The translations under genes and the position numbers were made by a program. The notes beneath the pieces were generated by a model. That model did not search any database. It saw only the letters and a list, made by a program, of their open reading frames with translations, and was not told where the DNA came from. A stretch of DNA of 64,000 nucleotides from Ecdyonurus torrentis (taxonomy: Eukaryota; Arthropoda; Insecta; Ephemeroptera; Heptageniidae): assembly GCA_949318235.1 (NCBI GenBank), contig OX439131.1, forward strand, positions 25,239,403-25,303,402, read 5' to 3'. Positions 39,881-53,179 of the stretch are shown in pieces; the first letter of the stretch is position 1, and each line of letters starts with the position of its first letter.

Positions 39881-39991
39881 CAGCTCTGACCAAAAGTTTA
39901 AGAACAATTTCTGTAGACACTATATGCTATCTTTATGAGAAAACGCATCAGCAGCTGCAGCTCTGTTCTCTAACTTTTGTCCAGAGGTGTA
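39879..39991. mobile_element. Tc1-like MITE family M2, tandem copy b (inverted)
   Basis: Termini TACAGCTCTGACCAAAAGTT and, reversed, TACACCTCTGGACAAAAGTT. The internal block is inverted relative to copy a (ATGCTATCTTTATGAGAAAA). It directly abuts copy a. Confidence 0.75.
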
Positions 39992-40924
39992 TAGTTAGAG
40001 TAAAAGGTTACAATTTAAAATTTATCCTTATATATTTACAAGCTTCATACTATATGTAGGAACAATTTTTTTTCCTGTATTCACATTCTTCAATTTTTTG
40101 TTTATTTTGTTCATTTTAAGTCCTTTACAGGTCGCATCTCATGCTCAGGTCAGGTGAGCTGCTTATAGCCAGCAAGCCAAACACTTCTCATGCTGCACAT
40201 CCATGCACCTTGCTCTCCCAAATCAAAGTACCTCAACATCATACCATCACACAAATTTAATTTTTTTCTTCTGTGAAGCAGTTGAATAGAAATAGTATAA
40301 TAATTTTTAATTGCTGTAAATATTGGTTTGCTAAAATCACAAATCATGAAATCCCTCATTTATTCGTCCCGTGCATAGATGAGCTTTAAAAACTTAATAT
40401 TGAGTGGCTTGATTTTCATCACAATTTGCACCCAATATTGTTCTATTGTGTTTCAGCTCTATATACAAAATTAGTAAACACAAAATCTATATCAAAAGGA
40501 AAAATAATAGAAGAGGTTAACTAACAAAAACCTCAGTAAAGTCACATTTAAATATAGGGCGAGCTTATAGTTTGTGGCACCGCTCAAATAATAAATTGTA
40601 ACCGTTTTGAAAAAAATGTAACAAACAAGTTACCTGATTTATAGGTGATCAGATGTAATTAATCTTTCTCTATCTCTATGAAAGCTAATGGTGTTGCTTT
40701 TTTTATATCAATTTTCTTTGTTTGTCTGTTTATGTGTGGATTCTGTCATTGATGGCTGTGCTGAGAATCATAGTTGTCACGGTGCATATTTCTTTCTTTT
40801 TGTCAGCACTGCTGCAGAGGCAACTTCTCAGAATAATCATATATCTTGTTAAATTGTATTATGTGCAGTGTACAACACAGTAATGAAATTTGTGCACTCT
40901 GCATGTATTTAGAAGATTATACTT

Positions 40925-41463
<539 letters not shown>

Positions 41464-42340
41464 CAAAAACTTCTTTTTAAATTTTAAAATTAATGTCATT
41501 GAAAATAAGTATTATTCGTTACAATAATAATAAATAATATATCTTGAAATTTGAAAACCTAATTTTTTATACGGATTATATTATAAATGATTACGGTATT
41601 TTATAAATCAATTACATATTATCTTTTATAATTTTTTTATACCAATTTTTTTTAATTACATTTGTTTTTTCCTAAAAAAAAAAAAAACTATTTTAATAAA
41701 ATTAAAAATATACAATTTGAATTTAATTATTATTATTTTATTATTAACTTATTATTTAATATTTTGCCAAAATTAATTCTAAATTTACTACTTAAATAAT
41801 TATGCTCTCTAATTGTTAAATATAAATATTAAATAATTCATGGAAAATAGTTTTATATATACCTACAACAACATTATTAGTTAATAACGTAGTATTTTTA
41901 CGTAAACAAGACAAAAAAACTCCAACTTCTCTTTCAATCAAACAGGGCACAGTCAAAAATATAAATATAAGAGGTAATAGTACAAAGTCTAATATCTCTA
42001 TTTTATAAGCAAAATAAGCGTTTCATTCAGTTGAGGTCTGTTCATCAGTCAGTGCAGTTTTCTAGTAAAGGATTTTTTTTTTTTTTTTTTAGCTTTAAAG
42101 TTTTTTTTTTATACCAGTTTAATATTAAATTAAATTCTGTGACATATGAATGTTAATTAATGATATAATAATAAAGAATAAAATCAAAAATACATATTAC
42201 AAAAATAATTGTGTTATACTTTATGTAACTTGTGAACTAACGTAAGTGTTAAAATGTAATACTATTAATTAACTGCTTTACACAAGTTATTAACCAACAT
42301 TATTCATGGCCTTCATGGGGTAAGTCATCATAAAACTTTC

Positions 42341-42630
42341 GAACAGTTAAACCAATATGTGCCTATTTAGCTGTTTATGAGCTGCATTTTTGTATGCACA
42401 AATTATTACTAAAAAAAAAAAAAGAAAAGAAAAAGAAAAAAAGAAAAGAAAAAGAAAAAAAGAAAGAAAAAGATTAGCATCGATTGTCATAACTTTTTTG
42501 TATTAATTGTACAGTTTATAAAAATCATGGTAAAATAAAAATTCAATTCAAAAAGATTTCCTTTGTGTGCATATTTATAGAAAAAATATCTCCGCTATAA
42601 AAAAAATAATAATAAATAAAAATAAAAAAG
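42341..42630 (+). repeat. Duplicated unit D, copy 2, with short A-rich centre
   Basis: Same flanking segments as 40925-41463, but the centre is only ~65 bp of irregular A/G (AAAGAAAAGAAAAAG). Spacing between the two unit starts is about 1.4 kb. Confidence 0.85.
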
Positions 42631-42840
42631 GAGTTGAATCATGTTTACTCTATTGCTTTGCTTGTTTCAATGTTGAAGTCAGGAATAAAAAAAAAAAGAG
42701 AAGATTAAAAATGCGTAATTTACATGTATTAATTATAATGAAATAAGTATTGGCATATTTATAATTATTTTTGATAATATTTATTTATTTATTTTATTTA
42801 TTTAGATTATAATCTTAATTTTATCAATGATTTTTAAAGT

Positions 42841-43117
42841 TGTAGAACACCTTGAACAAAAAAGTTGTGTAATATCCTAACAAACCTGAATATCAACGTT
42901 GCGCGATTCGGCCAGAGTAATTTATTTCTAATTTATTTTCCATTCACAAAATGACACTGGCGGTCACTGACGTCATGACACCTCGCCCGGTTTACGCGTG
43001 CGTAAAACAAGCGAGCTGTGACGTCAGTGACCGCCAATGGTATTTTGTGAATAAAAAATCAAATTAAAAATAAATTACTCCGGCCATATCAACGTGTTGA
43101 TTTTCAGAGGTTTGTTT
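42841..43117. mobile_element. MITE family M3, copy A (right end degraded)
   Basis: Left end TGTAGAACACCTTGAACAAA as in 48051-48410. Long inverted arms contain TTTCTAATTTATTTTCCATT, CACAAAATGACACTGGCGGT and TGACGTCA in both arms. The right arm can be followed to about 43117, where it runs into a T-rich tract. Confidence 0.7.
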
Positions 43118-43752
43118 TATTTTTTTTTTAATTAGGGAGTTTGGCCTAAATTTCAAATTTCAGCTTTTTTATGTAGTACTAACAGACCTTTGTCCTAATA
43201 TTCAGGAAATGAACCGCACAGTGTACTTTCATTATATTTATACATATTGCGTGTAATTTTTCACTTTATACAGAAATAGTTAAAGAAGACAATTTATTAT
43301 ATAAATTTGTTTAATTTTAAATTTGGTTCCAAATTTTTTCAGACTTGTTATTTTGTTAAATTTGCCATCTATTGTAAACACACCCAACTCTTACAAGAGT
43401 GTACTCGTCAATGTTGTAAATAGTCACTTCTGCCCTCTACCAGCTAACAGTGTAAATATCTATTTTCTCAGAGTTCAAACCTATAGCTGGTTCAGGCTAC
43501 AAGCAGACTTATGTTTTTCTGCAAAATATGCAAAATATATTTAGAAATGTTTTATTTTTTATTTCCCAATGAAAGAAAAAAATATGAGCGTGACAAAGAG
43601 AAAAACAAATTTAAATGCCTAAAAGCTAAAAGGGATTTCGATGTCTATATAATATGTCTCTCTTTTTTAGATTACATGTTATGTACATTTTTTTACTCAC
43701 GCTTTCACACATGCCGTAAGACATGGGTTACACGCACATAAATGTAACCCAG

Positions 43753-43916
43753 ATCGCGGCTCTGTCATTGACAATTTGTCCAGTCGAGGCTCCTCCTTAA
43801 TATGCAACCGTCCTGTCTTTCTGCGTCAAAACGGTGTAACTGATTATGAAGGAATTCGAACCGAACTGAAGGTCCACATCCGAGATCCATATAAGTCGCC
43901 TTACTGTCCTCTGTAA
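43753..43916 (+). CDS. Possible terminal exon of an unidentified gene
   Basis: After an AG at 43751-43752 an open frame of 54 codons ends at TAA 43914-43916. It is clearly less AT-rich than its surroundings. Read with a preceding G it encodes DRGSVIDNLSSRGSSLICN, then RPVFLRQNGVTDYEGI, ending HIRDPYKSPYCPL. The Ser-rich, charged, Tyr-containing composition and the compact end look like the cytoplasmic C-terminus of a neuronal membrane protein, but I do not recognise the family. The frame stays open upstream to about 43680, so the acceptor could also lie earlier, for example after CCGTAAG at 43714-43720. No upstream exon was identified. It could belong to a large gene whose intron encloses the BTB pair, or be a chance or conserved non-coding segment. 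Confidence 0.38.
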
Positions 43917-44340
43917 TATATAAGAGTACATATATGAGAGTAATATATGAGAGTACTTAATTACTCTCTCATGATCTATGTATGATCATACATTAGAAAG
44001 ATCTAATTTTGTTATAAAAAAATAATAATACGAAAAAATTTATATTTTTAATTCATTTTTAAAATATGCATTTTTCATCTAAAAAGCAAAGTGTGCCAGT
44101 GCAAAACATTGAATAGTTTTAGCAAATGTATAGATATAAGATAAGAACAATTTTATTAAACGTACGTTACGTAGAAATAAGTCATGCTCATCACTCGCCT
44201 TATGCACTTCTCATATACATTATACTTAATAAAATGATTATTATATTTGCTTTATTTTAATTATTTCTTGTCGAGCTATAAAAGATCTTTTTTTTTTTTT
44301 TTTTTAATTAACGTGATATTACGTTTCTCTCAAATATATA

Positions 44341-45424
44341 TGTTAGCATCAAAACCCGAAATTGACCCAAACTAGGTATTTTTGCTCATTTCGGCTTTTA
44401 TTGGTTCGTCGCTTTTTGCCAAAACCCGGACTCTGCCAGTTTATTTCGGCTTTTGGTCACGAAATTTTGATCCATATACTAGTTTTGAGCATTTCGCAAA
44501 AAGCAAAACCCGGTGTAAACATTTATATCTAGTTTTGGTCTTTGAATTTTGACCAGAACTAGTTGTGGTCAAAATAGAAAAATCAAAAGCCGAAAATAAA
44601 TGAACATTTCTCAACTCAATTATTTGATATAAGAATAAGAGAGAGAGAGAGAGAGAGAGATAACACGACACGTTATATAAAAAAAAAGTAAAAACATTTA
44701 TTTTTAATTTACAATAAGAGTGATATATTATGACTTATGACTAATTTCCCTTATATTGGTTCAAAGTTCAAGTCCACCTTACTTTATCCAGTGATAACGA
44801 GTTATTTTAAAATATTTCTTGTGCGTATATATTCAGTTGACTGTTTGTCTCTGTGCTGAAAACATGGAAAATTTCAAATTATTTTAAAAAGTTCGCTCAT
44901 TGTAAGTGGTCCATTGCTAGGTCAAACAGTAAGTATATTTTTCGTATTGTCTTAATTTATATTCCGTATCTATATAGCCATAAGATTTAGAGATTATTGT
45001 CAGCGCATTCTAATCAAATTAATCTTTCAGACCATTTATTTTGCATTTCAAGTAAAATAATAAAATATATTGTTTTAACGCCTAAATTATAATAGCAAAA
45101 CATATCGTGCATTTATAATATAATTATAGTTTTTTATCATTGCATAAAATTCTGAGTTGAGAAATGTTCATTTTTCGGGTTTTGATTTTCCTTTTTTAAC
45201 CATGCACAGCTAGTTCTGGTCAAAATTCAAAGACCAAAACTAGATATAAATGTTTACACCGGGTTTTGCTTTTTGCGAAATGCTCAAAACTAGTATGGAT
45301 CAAAATTTCGTGACCAAAAGCCGAAATAAACTGGCATTCTGGTTTTTGGCAAAAAGCGACGAACCAAAAGCCGAAATGAGCAAAAATACCTAGTTTGGGT
45401 CAATTTCGGGTTTTGATGCTAACA
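44341..45424. mobile_element. 1.08-kb foldback element with ~275-bp terminal inverted repeats
   Basis: Left arm 44341-44618 begins TGTTAGCATCAAAACCCGAA. Right arm 45154-45424 is its reverse with few changes (shared GTGTAAACATTTATATCTAG on the left). Both sides are flanked by TATA, consistent with a TA or TATA target duplication. The ~535-bp centre is AT-rich with a short (GA)n and no transposase frame. The arms repeat the words CAAAACC, CCGAAA and CTAGTTTTG many times. Confidence 0.78.
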
Positions 45425-46400
45425 TATACGCATAATATGTCAATCTTCCGTCTACACTTTCACGTTTAAACGTTGATATACTTGATGCATTTGTGATTAA
45501 CGAACAAATATTGATAATACTGTATATATACGGGAATCTTTGATCTGATCTTTAATTTTATTACTTTTCCTATTTAATATGATATTTTTATTCCAAGAAA
45601 AAAAAAAAAAGCTATAAACTTAGTTTGGATGATATATATCTGACATGCAACAGAGTTATAAGCTTATCCATTTAATACAACTGTACTCTCTTACTGTGTG
45701 AATGTTACCTGTAAGCTTATTATATAAAGTTTTAACCCCATTGCATACTCAAGTTTTGTATTACACGAGTTATATATTTATATAACATTATATTTTTACT
45801 GATTTAACTAGCAAGAGAAATTTATTGAACTTATTAATCCTTTCTCTTTATATGTTTCTCGATCCTTTATTATTTTATTAGTACGTACGTACGGTACAAG
45901 TATACTTTTATAAATTTATATAATATATTTAAAAAGTGTATAGGGTCTGGTATTATATATTTATATATAGAGCAAAAAAGGTTAAAACTGTACTATATAT
46001 ATTATTATGGCAATTATATAATTATGTTATCTTTATACAAAAATATCTTAATCTTGCTATTAATCAGTTTTGAGCTTTATTATTATATATAGATAAAGTA
46101 CTTTAATATAGAACGCGTACTTATATGGTCAAATAATTTCCTATTATGTTGAATTTTGTGTATTTATATTTTTATATAATAGAGGATAATATATTTTAAC
46201 ATTCAAACTTAGCTTGAAATTTTGAGTTCGGTATTTTCTCTGTTATATAAAAACTTCAGGGGTCGTACCAATTTTGGTTGGGTAAAATTGAAATTTATTC
46301 TTTTATTTTGGAATAAGGCTCACCATCTCTGAAATTCAAAAGTTTATTCCCTCTACTTTTTTGGTGTCATTTGTAAGTTGATGATTAGTGATTAAACCTC

Positions 46401-46447
46401 TGTGATGAAAATTTCAGGATTCGTGTGATATCAGATAAGAGAGAAAA
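46401..46447 (+). repeat. Dispersed repeat S, copy 3
   Basis: GATGAAAATTTCAGGATTCG followed by CAGATAAGAGAGAAAAA. TCTTAAGGGA further on also matches copy 1. Confidence 0.45.
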
Positions 46448-47053
46448 ATATCATTGAAACTAAAAAGTAGTCTTAAGGGAAAAAAATTACGTAATTCAAA
46501 ACTTTGAATGGTGAATCGTTTTTTTTTTTTTTTTTTTTTTTTTTTTTGTATGTGTTTAGTTTTTATATCCAACGTGCCCGATTCTACCGATTCTGCCTAA
46601 ATAACCTTTAATCCAATCATTTAGCTTTCGTGTCTCATTTTTACCTTAATAGGTTTTCATTTTTTTTTTTTTTTTTCAATGAAGCTAGATATTTTTCTAT
46701 GAATTGAATAAGTAATACAATTATTTTGAATTTAACGTATTCTATATAGTAAAAACAATATTTTTTTTTGAGAGTAAAGGTCAAAATTTGACCAATACAG
46801 AGGTGAACTTGCATGGCATATAGGATTGACTAAATATTATATATTATTTTTTTAATACCCGCATCCGATTTAACATACTATGGATTCGGGGTAAATTTTG
46901 TTGTTTTAAAACATTTTTAAATTAACGCTATTTTCGTAAATTTTTAATTTTTATTGGTTGAACTTAAAAGAAAAAACTCTTTCCAATGGTAAACGAAATA
47001 TCAGTTTAATCGACCAAGAGTGTCGCTTTGTGCATTAGATTCCTGTGTGTATA

Positions 47054-47059
<6 letters not shown>

Positions 47060-47133
<74 letters not shown>

Positions 47134-47141
47134 TTATCTGA

Positions 47142-47172
<31 letters not shown>
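47060..47172 (+). repeat. (TA)n followed by (CA)n
   Basis: TA to 47127 and, after a 16-bp break, CA 47144-47172. Confidence 0.95.
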
Positions 47173-47538
47173 AGTGGTAAATTTAAAAAATCTTTTTTTT
47201 TTCAATTGTGATGTTAAAAAGCGAATAACATATGACATAAAATTTATTTACGTGATTTTATTTTACTCTTTTTTTTTTCTTTTTTTTTTTCACATAAATA
47301 TAAATTTAATTTAACAAAATAATAATAATAAAATAAAAAAATGAAGTTGAAGCTGTAAAATAATACAGGAATATGGAAGTAAAGTAAAACACAATTAAAT
47401 TGATCTCTCTCTCTCTTTCCTTGAATTATCTTTTTATGATATTGTTTATTTAAACAAGAATATATATAAATATTGATGAAATTTTCATTGACTGTGTATC
47501 AATAGACTTTTACATGTAGAAATACAAAAAAGAAAGGA

Positions 47539-47541
<3 letters not shown>

Positions 47542-47597
<56 letters not shown>
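47542..47597 (+). repeat. (GA)n microsatellite
   Basis: About 27 units. Confidence 0.95.
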
Positions 47598-47601
<4 letters not shown>

Positions 47602-48050
47602 AGATTTGGTTATATAAAATTTAATTTTGATGTCTCTAGATAATATTATTATGATACACACATCCATCAGCTAAGAGCTGCTTGACCTCTACTCATTTTT
47701 AATATAAAACCTAAAATTATAAAGAGGAAATGAAAATTTACTGTCCAGGCGAGTTAATTATAAAAACTTGGTTTTTATGTTCACATATATTTTTATTTAC
47801 ATTTTCCTTGTTCCTGTGTTTTGTTTTTACTACTATGTGATTTAAAAAAAAAACACCATAGGCAATATTTTTTTTTTAACCATATAGCTGATTTTATATT
47901 ATTATGGATTTATTGTTTTTTATTAATTATTTTCTTTTGTTTGTTACTAAATATACAATGACAAAGCTATAATATATACTTTTTTTATTGTGTTAGAGGA
48001 GAAGTAAAGAAAAATTAAGTTACTAAAAATATAACGTCAATTACTTAAGA

Positions 48051-48410
48051 TGTAGAACACCTTGATCAAAAAACATGTCTAATATCCTAACATATCTAAA
48101 TATCAACGTTAATTTGACCGGAATCATTAATTTCTAATTTATTTTCCATTCACAAAATCACAGCTGCGGGTTTATGACGTCACAGATCACTAGTCCACGC
48201 GCGCGGAAAACAGGCAAGTTATGACATATCACAAACCCGCAGCTGTGATTTTGTGATATCAATGTCTCCGGCCAAATCAACGTTGATATTTAGATTCAAA
48301 ATATCCTTATTTCCAGTCTCCTACAATCAAAATGCAATAACAGAATTATACACTTGTTTAGGTTATATGTTAGGATTATTAGACATGTTTTTTGTTCAAG
48401 GTGTTCTACA
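48051..48410. mobile_element. MITE family M3, copy B (both ends intact)
   Basis: Ends TGTAGAACACCTTGATCAAA and, reversed, TGTAGAACACCTTGAACAAA, continuing through ACATGTCTAAT and ATCCTAACATAT in both arms. The core has CACAGCTGCGGGTTTATGAC mirrored by CACAAACCCGCAGCTGTG, and TGACGTCA at 48175. 360 bp, non-coding. Confidence 0.78.
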
Positions 48411-48949
48411 CCTTTATACTATACGTAAAGAAAAGGAGAAATTATAAATGTCAAATTACTGGTAATTTCATGAATTAAGAACTTGTTTTGATCATTCAAT
48501 TTTATCTTACAGCTCAATTTTGTTTTGTATCTCATACACAGGCTTCTGTAGAAGCCTTATATACAGGATCATAATTGAATTTACGTAATTAATTATATTT
48601 ATTTGTAAAACATAAAATATGATATTGAAAAAAAAAGTTGAATATATGCGTACATTTAATTTTCTTCCAAATATCTCAAATATTAAATTATTCAACTTTG
48701 ACATTTGAGTAGTAATTTATTACGATATGTTCTCTCAGTGAGATATATATATTTCTAAAAATTCGGTGAAGCGAATCCTTAAGTACTATATTACGTACAC
48801 GAGAGTTGTGAGAGTGGTGTAAATCTTTAGCGATGTAATATATTTTTGGAATATTATATACGTAATACTTTTTTTTATTATTATTTTTTTTTGTGCGACA
48901 ATCCAAAACTCAATATGTCTGAACAGTAGATTGTGTGTAGTGTATGTGG

Positions 48950-48950
<1 letters not shown>

Positions 48951-49034
<84 letters not shown>
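48951..49034 (+). repeat. Compound (TG)n(GA)n microsatellite
   Basis: TG to 49012, then GA. An A24 run follows at 49117-49140. Confidence 0.95.
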
Positions 49035-49035
<1 letters not shown>

Positions 49036-50283
49036 AAGAAAGATGATGAAGCGTTCAGTGTCACTCAATAAAATACTGTGTACGAAACGCAAGGCCTCAG
49101 GTGCTGCTTAAACTTAAAAAAAAAAAAAAAAAAAAAAAAAACTAAAGGAATAGTAGTTCATTTTGTAAATAAAAAATCTGTATGGTTTATGTATATTTCA
49201 ATAATGCTTACTTTACTGAAAAATAAATCCAAAAATCAACGATAAAAAATAGTAATAATATAAAATCATTTTGATATAGAGCGAAAAACTAATTGGAAAC
49301 ATCTGTATCTATATATGTATACATATATCTATATATATAGATATTGTGAATGTTAACTATTTTACATTTTTATATTCAAAATAATTTGTACAGCTTTGTT
49401 GAATAAATATTTTTTTCAACTTTTAATAATTAAACTTCATTGAACAAAATTCAGAGTTTTCTATAAATTTCAATAGCCACTATACTGTATGTTTTTATAA
49501 CATTATGACATATGTCACTATTTTTAGAATTAAAAATATTACTGATTTCAATGAATATAATAAATAAATTTATTTTTCTATATATAAATAAAAGTTCAGA
49601 AAAATTTCCATAAATTTAGAGTAAATATCATTTGCATATTGATTGGTTGCGGCATCAAAATGTGTACGATCTTTCAGCCCGTAATACATCTATGATAATA
49701 ATAATAATTAATAATTACTAGTTTTTCTTGGATGAAATCAGGTTTCAAACCACTCAATCTAACCCAGATAGAACAGTCAGTTACAAATTTAATTAAAATA
49801 ATAGTAAAAATATTTGATTATAATTTGATTCAATTGCAGACAAAAAATAAAGTATAAGGGTTACCACGAGATGTAAGACAATGTATACAGATTGTTATAT
49901 AAGATTAATCGAATTCTATTCATGTTATAATCATTGTAAATATTTACGCTTCAACACGTAGTCCTCTCTTAATCAGAATAACAATTACAATTAAGTGCAC
50001 TGTAACAAGAGCAAGACTTACAGACCTGCTAGACACAAGTATAGTTGTGTCTGCTTCATAATATAAAATAAAACATCGTATATACTCTATGTTCAGTGAA
50101 GTGAGTATGTTATTCAGTAAAATAGTGAATTCATTATCAACTTGTATAAATAAATAAGTTCAATGCTCCCGTCATGTCTGGAGTTTTTCTAATTCATAAT
50201 CCTATATTCAATGAAATAATTTAATTAAAAAAAATATTGAAATTAATAAACAGAAAATGTCATTCATTATTATTATATATAAA

Positions 50284-50569
50284 CACTCTAAAAATTGGTG
50301 CATTACTTTAGTTACGAATACTAACTTATATAATATACACTTTAAGTTATTATGAGTAGCAAAAATAATGCATTTTAGCAAATTATTAAAAATATTTAAT
50401 TTAACTTGAAATAGCTTAAAAAACATTTAAAAATCTTAAAACAACTTAAATTAGCTATTTTTAATAACTTGCTAAAATACATTATTTTAGCTACTAATAA
50501 TAACTTAAAAGTGATTATCTTAAATAAGTTAGGATTCGTAACTAAAGTAATGCACCAATTTTTAGAGTG
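50284..50569. mobile_element. 286-bp AT-rich foldback MITE
   Basis: Ends CACTCTAAAAATTGGTGCAT and its reverse complement ATGCACCAATTTTTAGAGTG. Similarity continues inward through ACTTTAGTTACGAATNCTAA, and the centre (AAGTTATT, TAGCAAAAATAATG) also folds back. No target duplication found. Confidence 0.75.
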
Positions 50570-52139
50570 AAGAAAAATTTTATATGATTTGTTATAATAC
50601 AACAATTTTTGGTTTCAAATTTATTAACTCTAATATTTATGATGTGATTTGTTTTAACAAAATGTTTTTAAATGATTATTAGGATATGATATAATTTAAA
50701 ACCCACAAATTTTGATAGTTTAAATAGTTGCGGTATATATTATAAGTTCTGTATTCAATAGAAATACAAGCGCTGAAATTTGTTAAAAGAAACGCGTAGA
50801 ATATGACATATACAATGGGTCAACTGAATATAATTAATATGAAATTAATTATTTGTATTGTACAGTGGATATTTTAGCATTTAATCATCACTATAAATAA
50901 AAGTGAAATAACTGTAAAAAAAACATGCAAGGTAAATTTTTTGAAATTCTCTATATTATAAAAATACTCGTATTTTTAAATTATTATTAATGCTTATATT
51001 ATTTGCTCATCGAGATGAGTTTTGAAGTTGACTGCATTACTTCTATGTAAATGTTTTACTTAAAAAAAAAAACAGCAATCATTTTAGCTCTTTAATACAT
51101 CTTAGCAACCACTGCAGTGTAAAAGAAAGAAAAGAGAAATAATAAAAAAAGAAGAAGAAAAAAAAGTTGCCACTATGATACTTATATAATTCTTGCATTA
51201 AATTGATATATATTTAAAACGCCCAGCTTTAGAAATAAAAATGTACTTATAAAAGTACTTTTATGTATATGTAAAATATAAAATTGTACTTCTTTGCTCA
51301 TATTTATTTAAAATAATATAATACAGCAAAAAAAATGTCATAAAAATAAGCCACACTTGAACAAATAATTTTAAATTTTTATTAATGATGCAGTATTATT
51401 TTAATTATATTTATTTATTATTAATTATTTTAAATATCTCATTTTAATAAAATTTTATAGAAAGTAAATCATGTATATGAATAAATGACATGTTTATCTC
51501 GATTTTTTTTTTTTTTTTTTTTTTTTATAATGATATGAAAATAATGTAATTAAACTGAAGATAAATTGATCTTGTTAAGAGGAGAAGAATGAAGTGAATG
51601 ACAAAGAAAATGATAAGAATGAATGGATTTTAGTCAGTAAGAAAACAACTTGTTATCCTTATACATTTTTCCATTCTTCATGTCGTAAACTTCTTAAGAA
51701 AAAAAAAATATATATAGCACAAAAACATGGCGCTTCTTGTCAGTGTTAAACTTCTATAGGACTTCATTCTGTGCACCAAAGAACTTACCTTTATCCAGCT
51801 TCTTCTGCATTTTCCGCGTATAGAAGATCACATTTATTTGGTTGTAAACTTTTTTTGCCACATTTTTTATTGTATATAAAAGAAACACATTGATCAACAT
51901 TACTTTTCCGTTCTGAATATTTTACTAGCTCTTGTAGCTAGTTAAAAATGTTGCTTATTTAGCTATTTTCAATTAATTCAATCAATTTCATTTGTTTTGA
52001 AATTAACATTTCTCGGATGAAAGTGATATGACAAAGTTTACCTATGATATAGACTGGGCACACTTTCACACACTACTTTGCCACTTTCTCGAATGTCACT
52101 ATTTATTAGCGTAGTAATGAGGAAGAGTAAAAATAATTT

Positions 52140-52418
52140 AGGGGTCTATTTTATTGCATATTCTAAAAGAGGACATTGTATTGAATAGATAGATATCTGA
52201 ATTTATATTACATATTTGTGTTCGTTTAGTATTTTTAATTAATTTTTGAAAGCCGCGAATCGGGCGTCAAAATTTTCGTATGCCCGCACGCCAACCGTGA
52301 CGTCATTTTTTGATTTTCAAAAATTAATTAAAAATATTTAATGAACTCAGAAATTCACGTATCAATCGATACAGGACTATACGTCCTCTTTTATAGAATA
52401 CGAAATACAATCACCCCT
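52140..52418. mobile_element. 279-bp foldback MITE
   Basis: Ends AGGGGT, with matching inner blocks TATTCTAAAAGAGGAC (left) and, reversed, TATTCTATAAAAGAGGAC (right). The centre has TTTTTAATTAATTTTTGAAA mirrored at 52315-52334, and TGACGTCA at 52298. A 64-codon frame at the right edge is incidental. Confidence 0.65.
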
Positions 52419-53082
52419 TCACTTTTTATTTATTATTATTTTTTATTTTTTGAAGTCTTCCTTATTTTTAAGACATTAAGGTTCCAAAATATTGACTTAA
52501 CCATAACATTATTAAATACAGCTATATTATCATAGCTATTGCTGTACTTCATCTATTATGAGAAAAGCTGTAATTAAGAATATATATGGCATGACAATAA
52601 TGCATATTGTGTTGAACGTTACAATTTTTCATTTACAGTTAAATTGCGTTTTCTATAAATAACACTCTATATCCTTTAAGACTTCTAAACAGAAGAAAAA
52701 TTATGGTAGTAGTAAAGTTTTTGTTTGCCATTTTTTTTTATCATCTTATTGTTGTTCGCTGAAAGGCAAAGACGCAGAGGAGAAATAAGCTGCAAAGTGT
52801 TCCTTATTTCTCTTTGTCTGTCTCTCTTTATCTAGCCTGAGGACTGTGGTAACTAGGCAGACACTACCGCACAATTTAAGGGTGAAACTCTCTAGAAATT
52901 GCGGTAATTATAAAGGACCTTGTTTCATCATAGCCTAACATATTCCTTAATAACAATCTGTATATAGTGAGTTTACAAATCCTTACTTCCCTTTTCTATA
53001 TATCTGCAGTGATAATAATATATAATATACCTTTTGGCAAATTTCACTACCGTAATAATAATAAAAAATGTTTTAACAATAT

Positions 53083-53088
<6 letters not shown>

Positions 53089-53179
<91 letters not shown>
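53089..53179 (+). repeat. (TA)n(CA)n microsatellite downstream of the dpr gene
   Basis: TA to 53168 then a short CA run. Confidence 0.95.

Noticed and set aside
43845..43860. tRNA B-box-like GGTTCGAATTCC on the minus strand
   Set aside because: One base too long for a B box, no A box or cloverleaf around it, and it overlaps the candidate exon.
44441..44671. 76-codon minus-strand frame
   Set aside because: Lies in the left arm of the 1.08-kb foldback element and continues into (GA)n.
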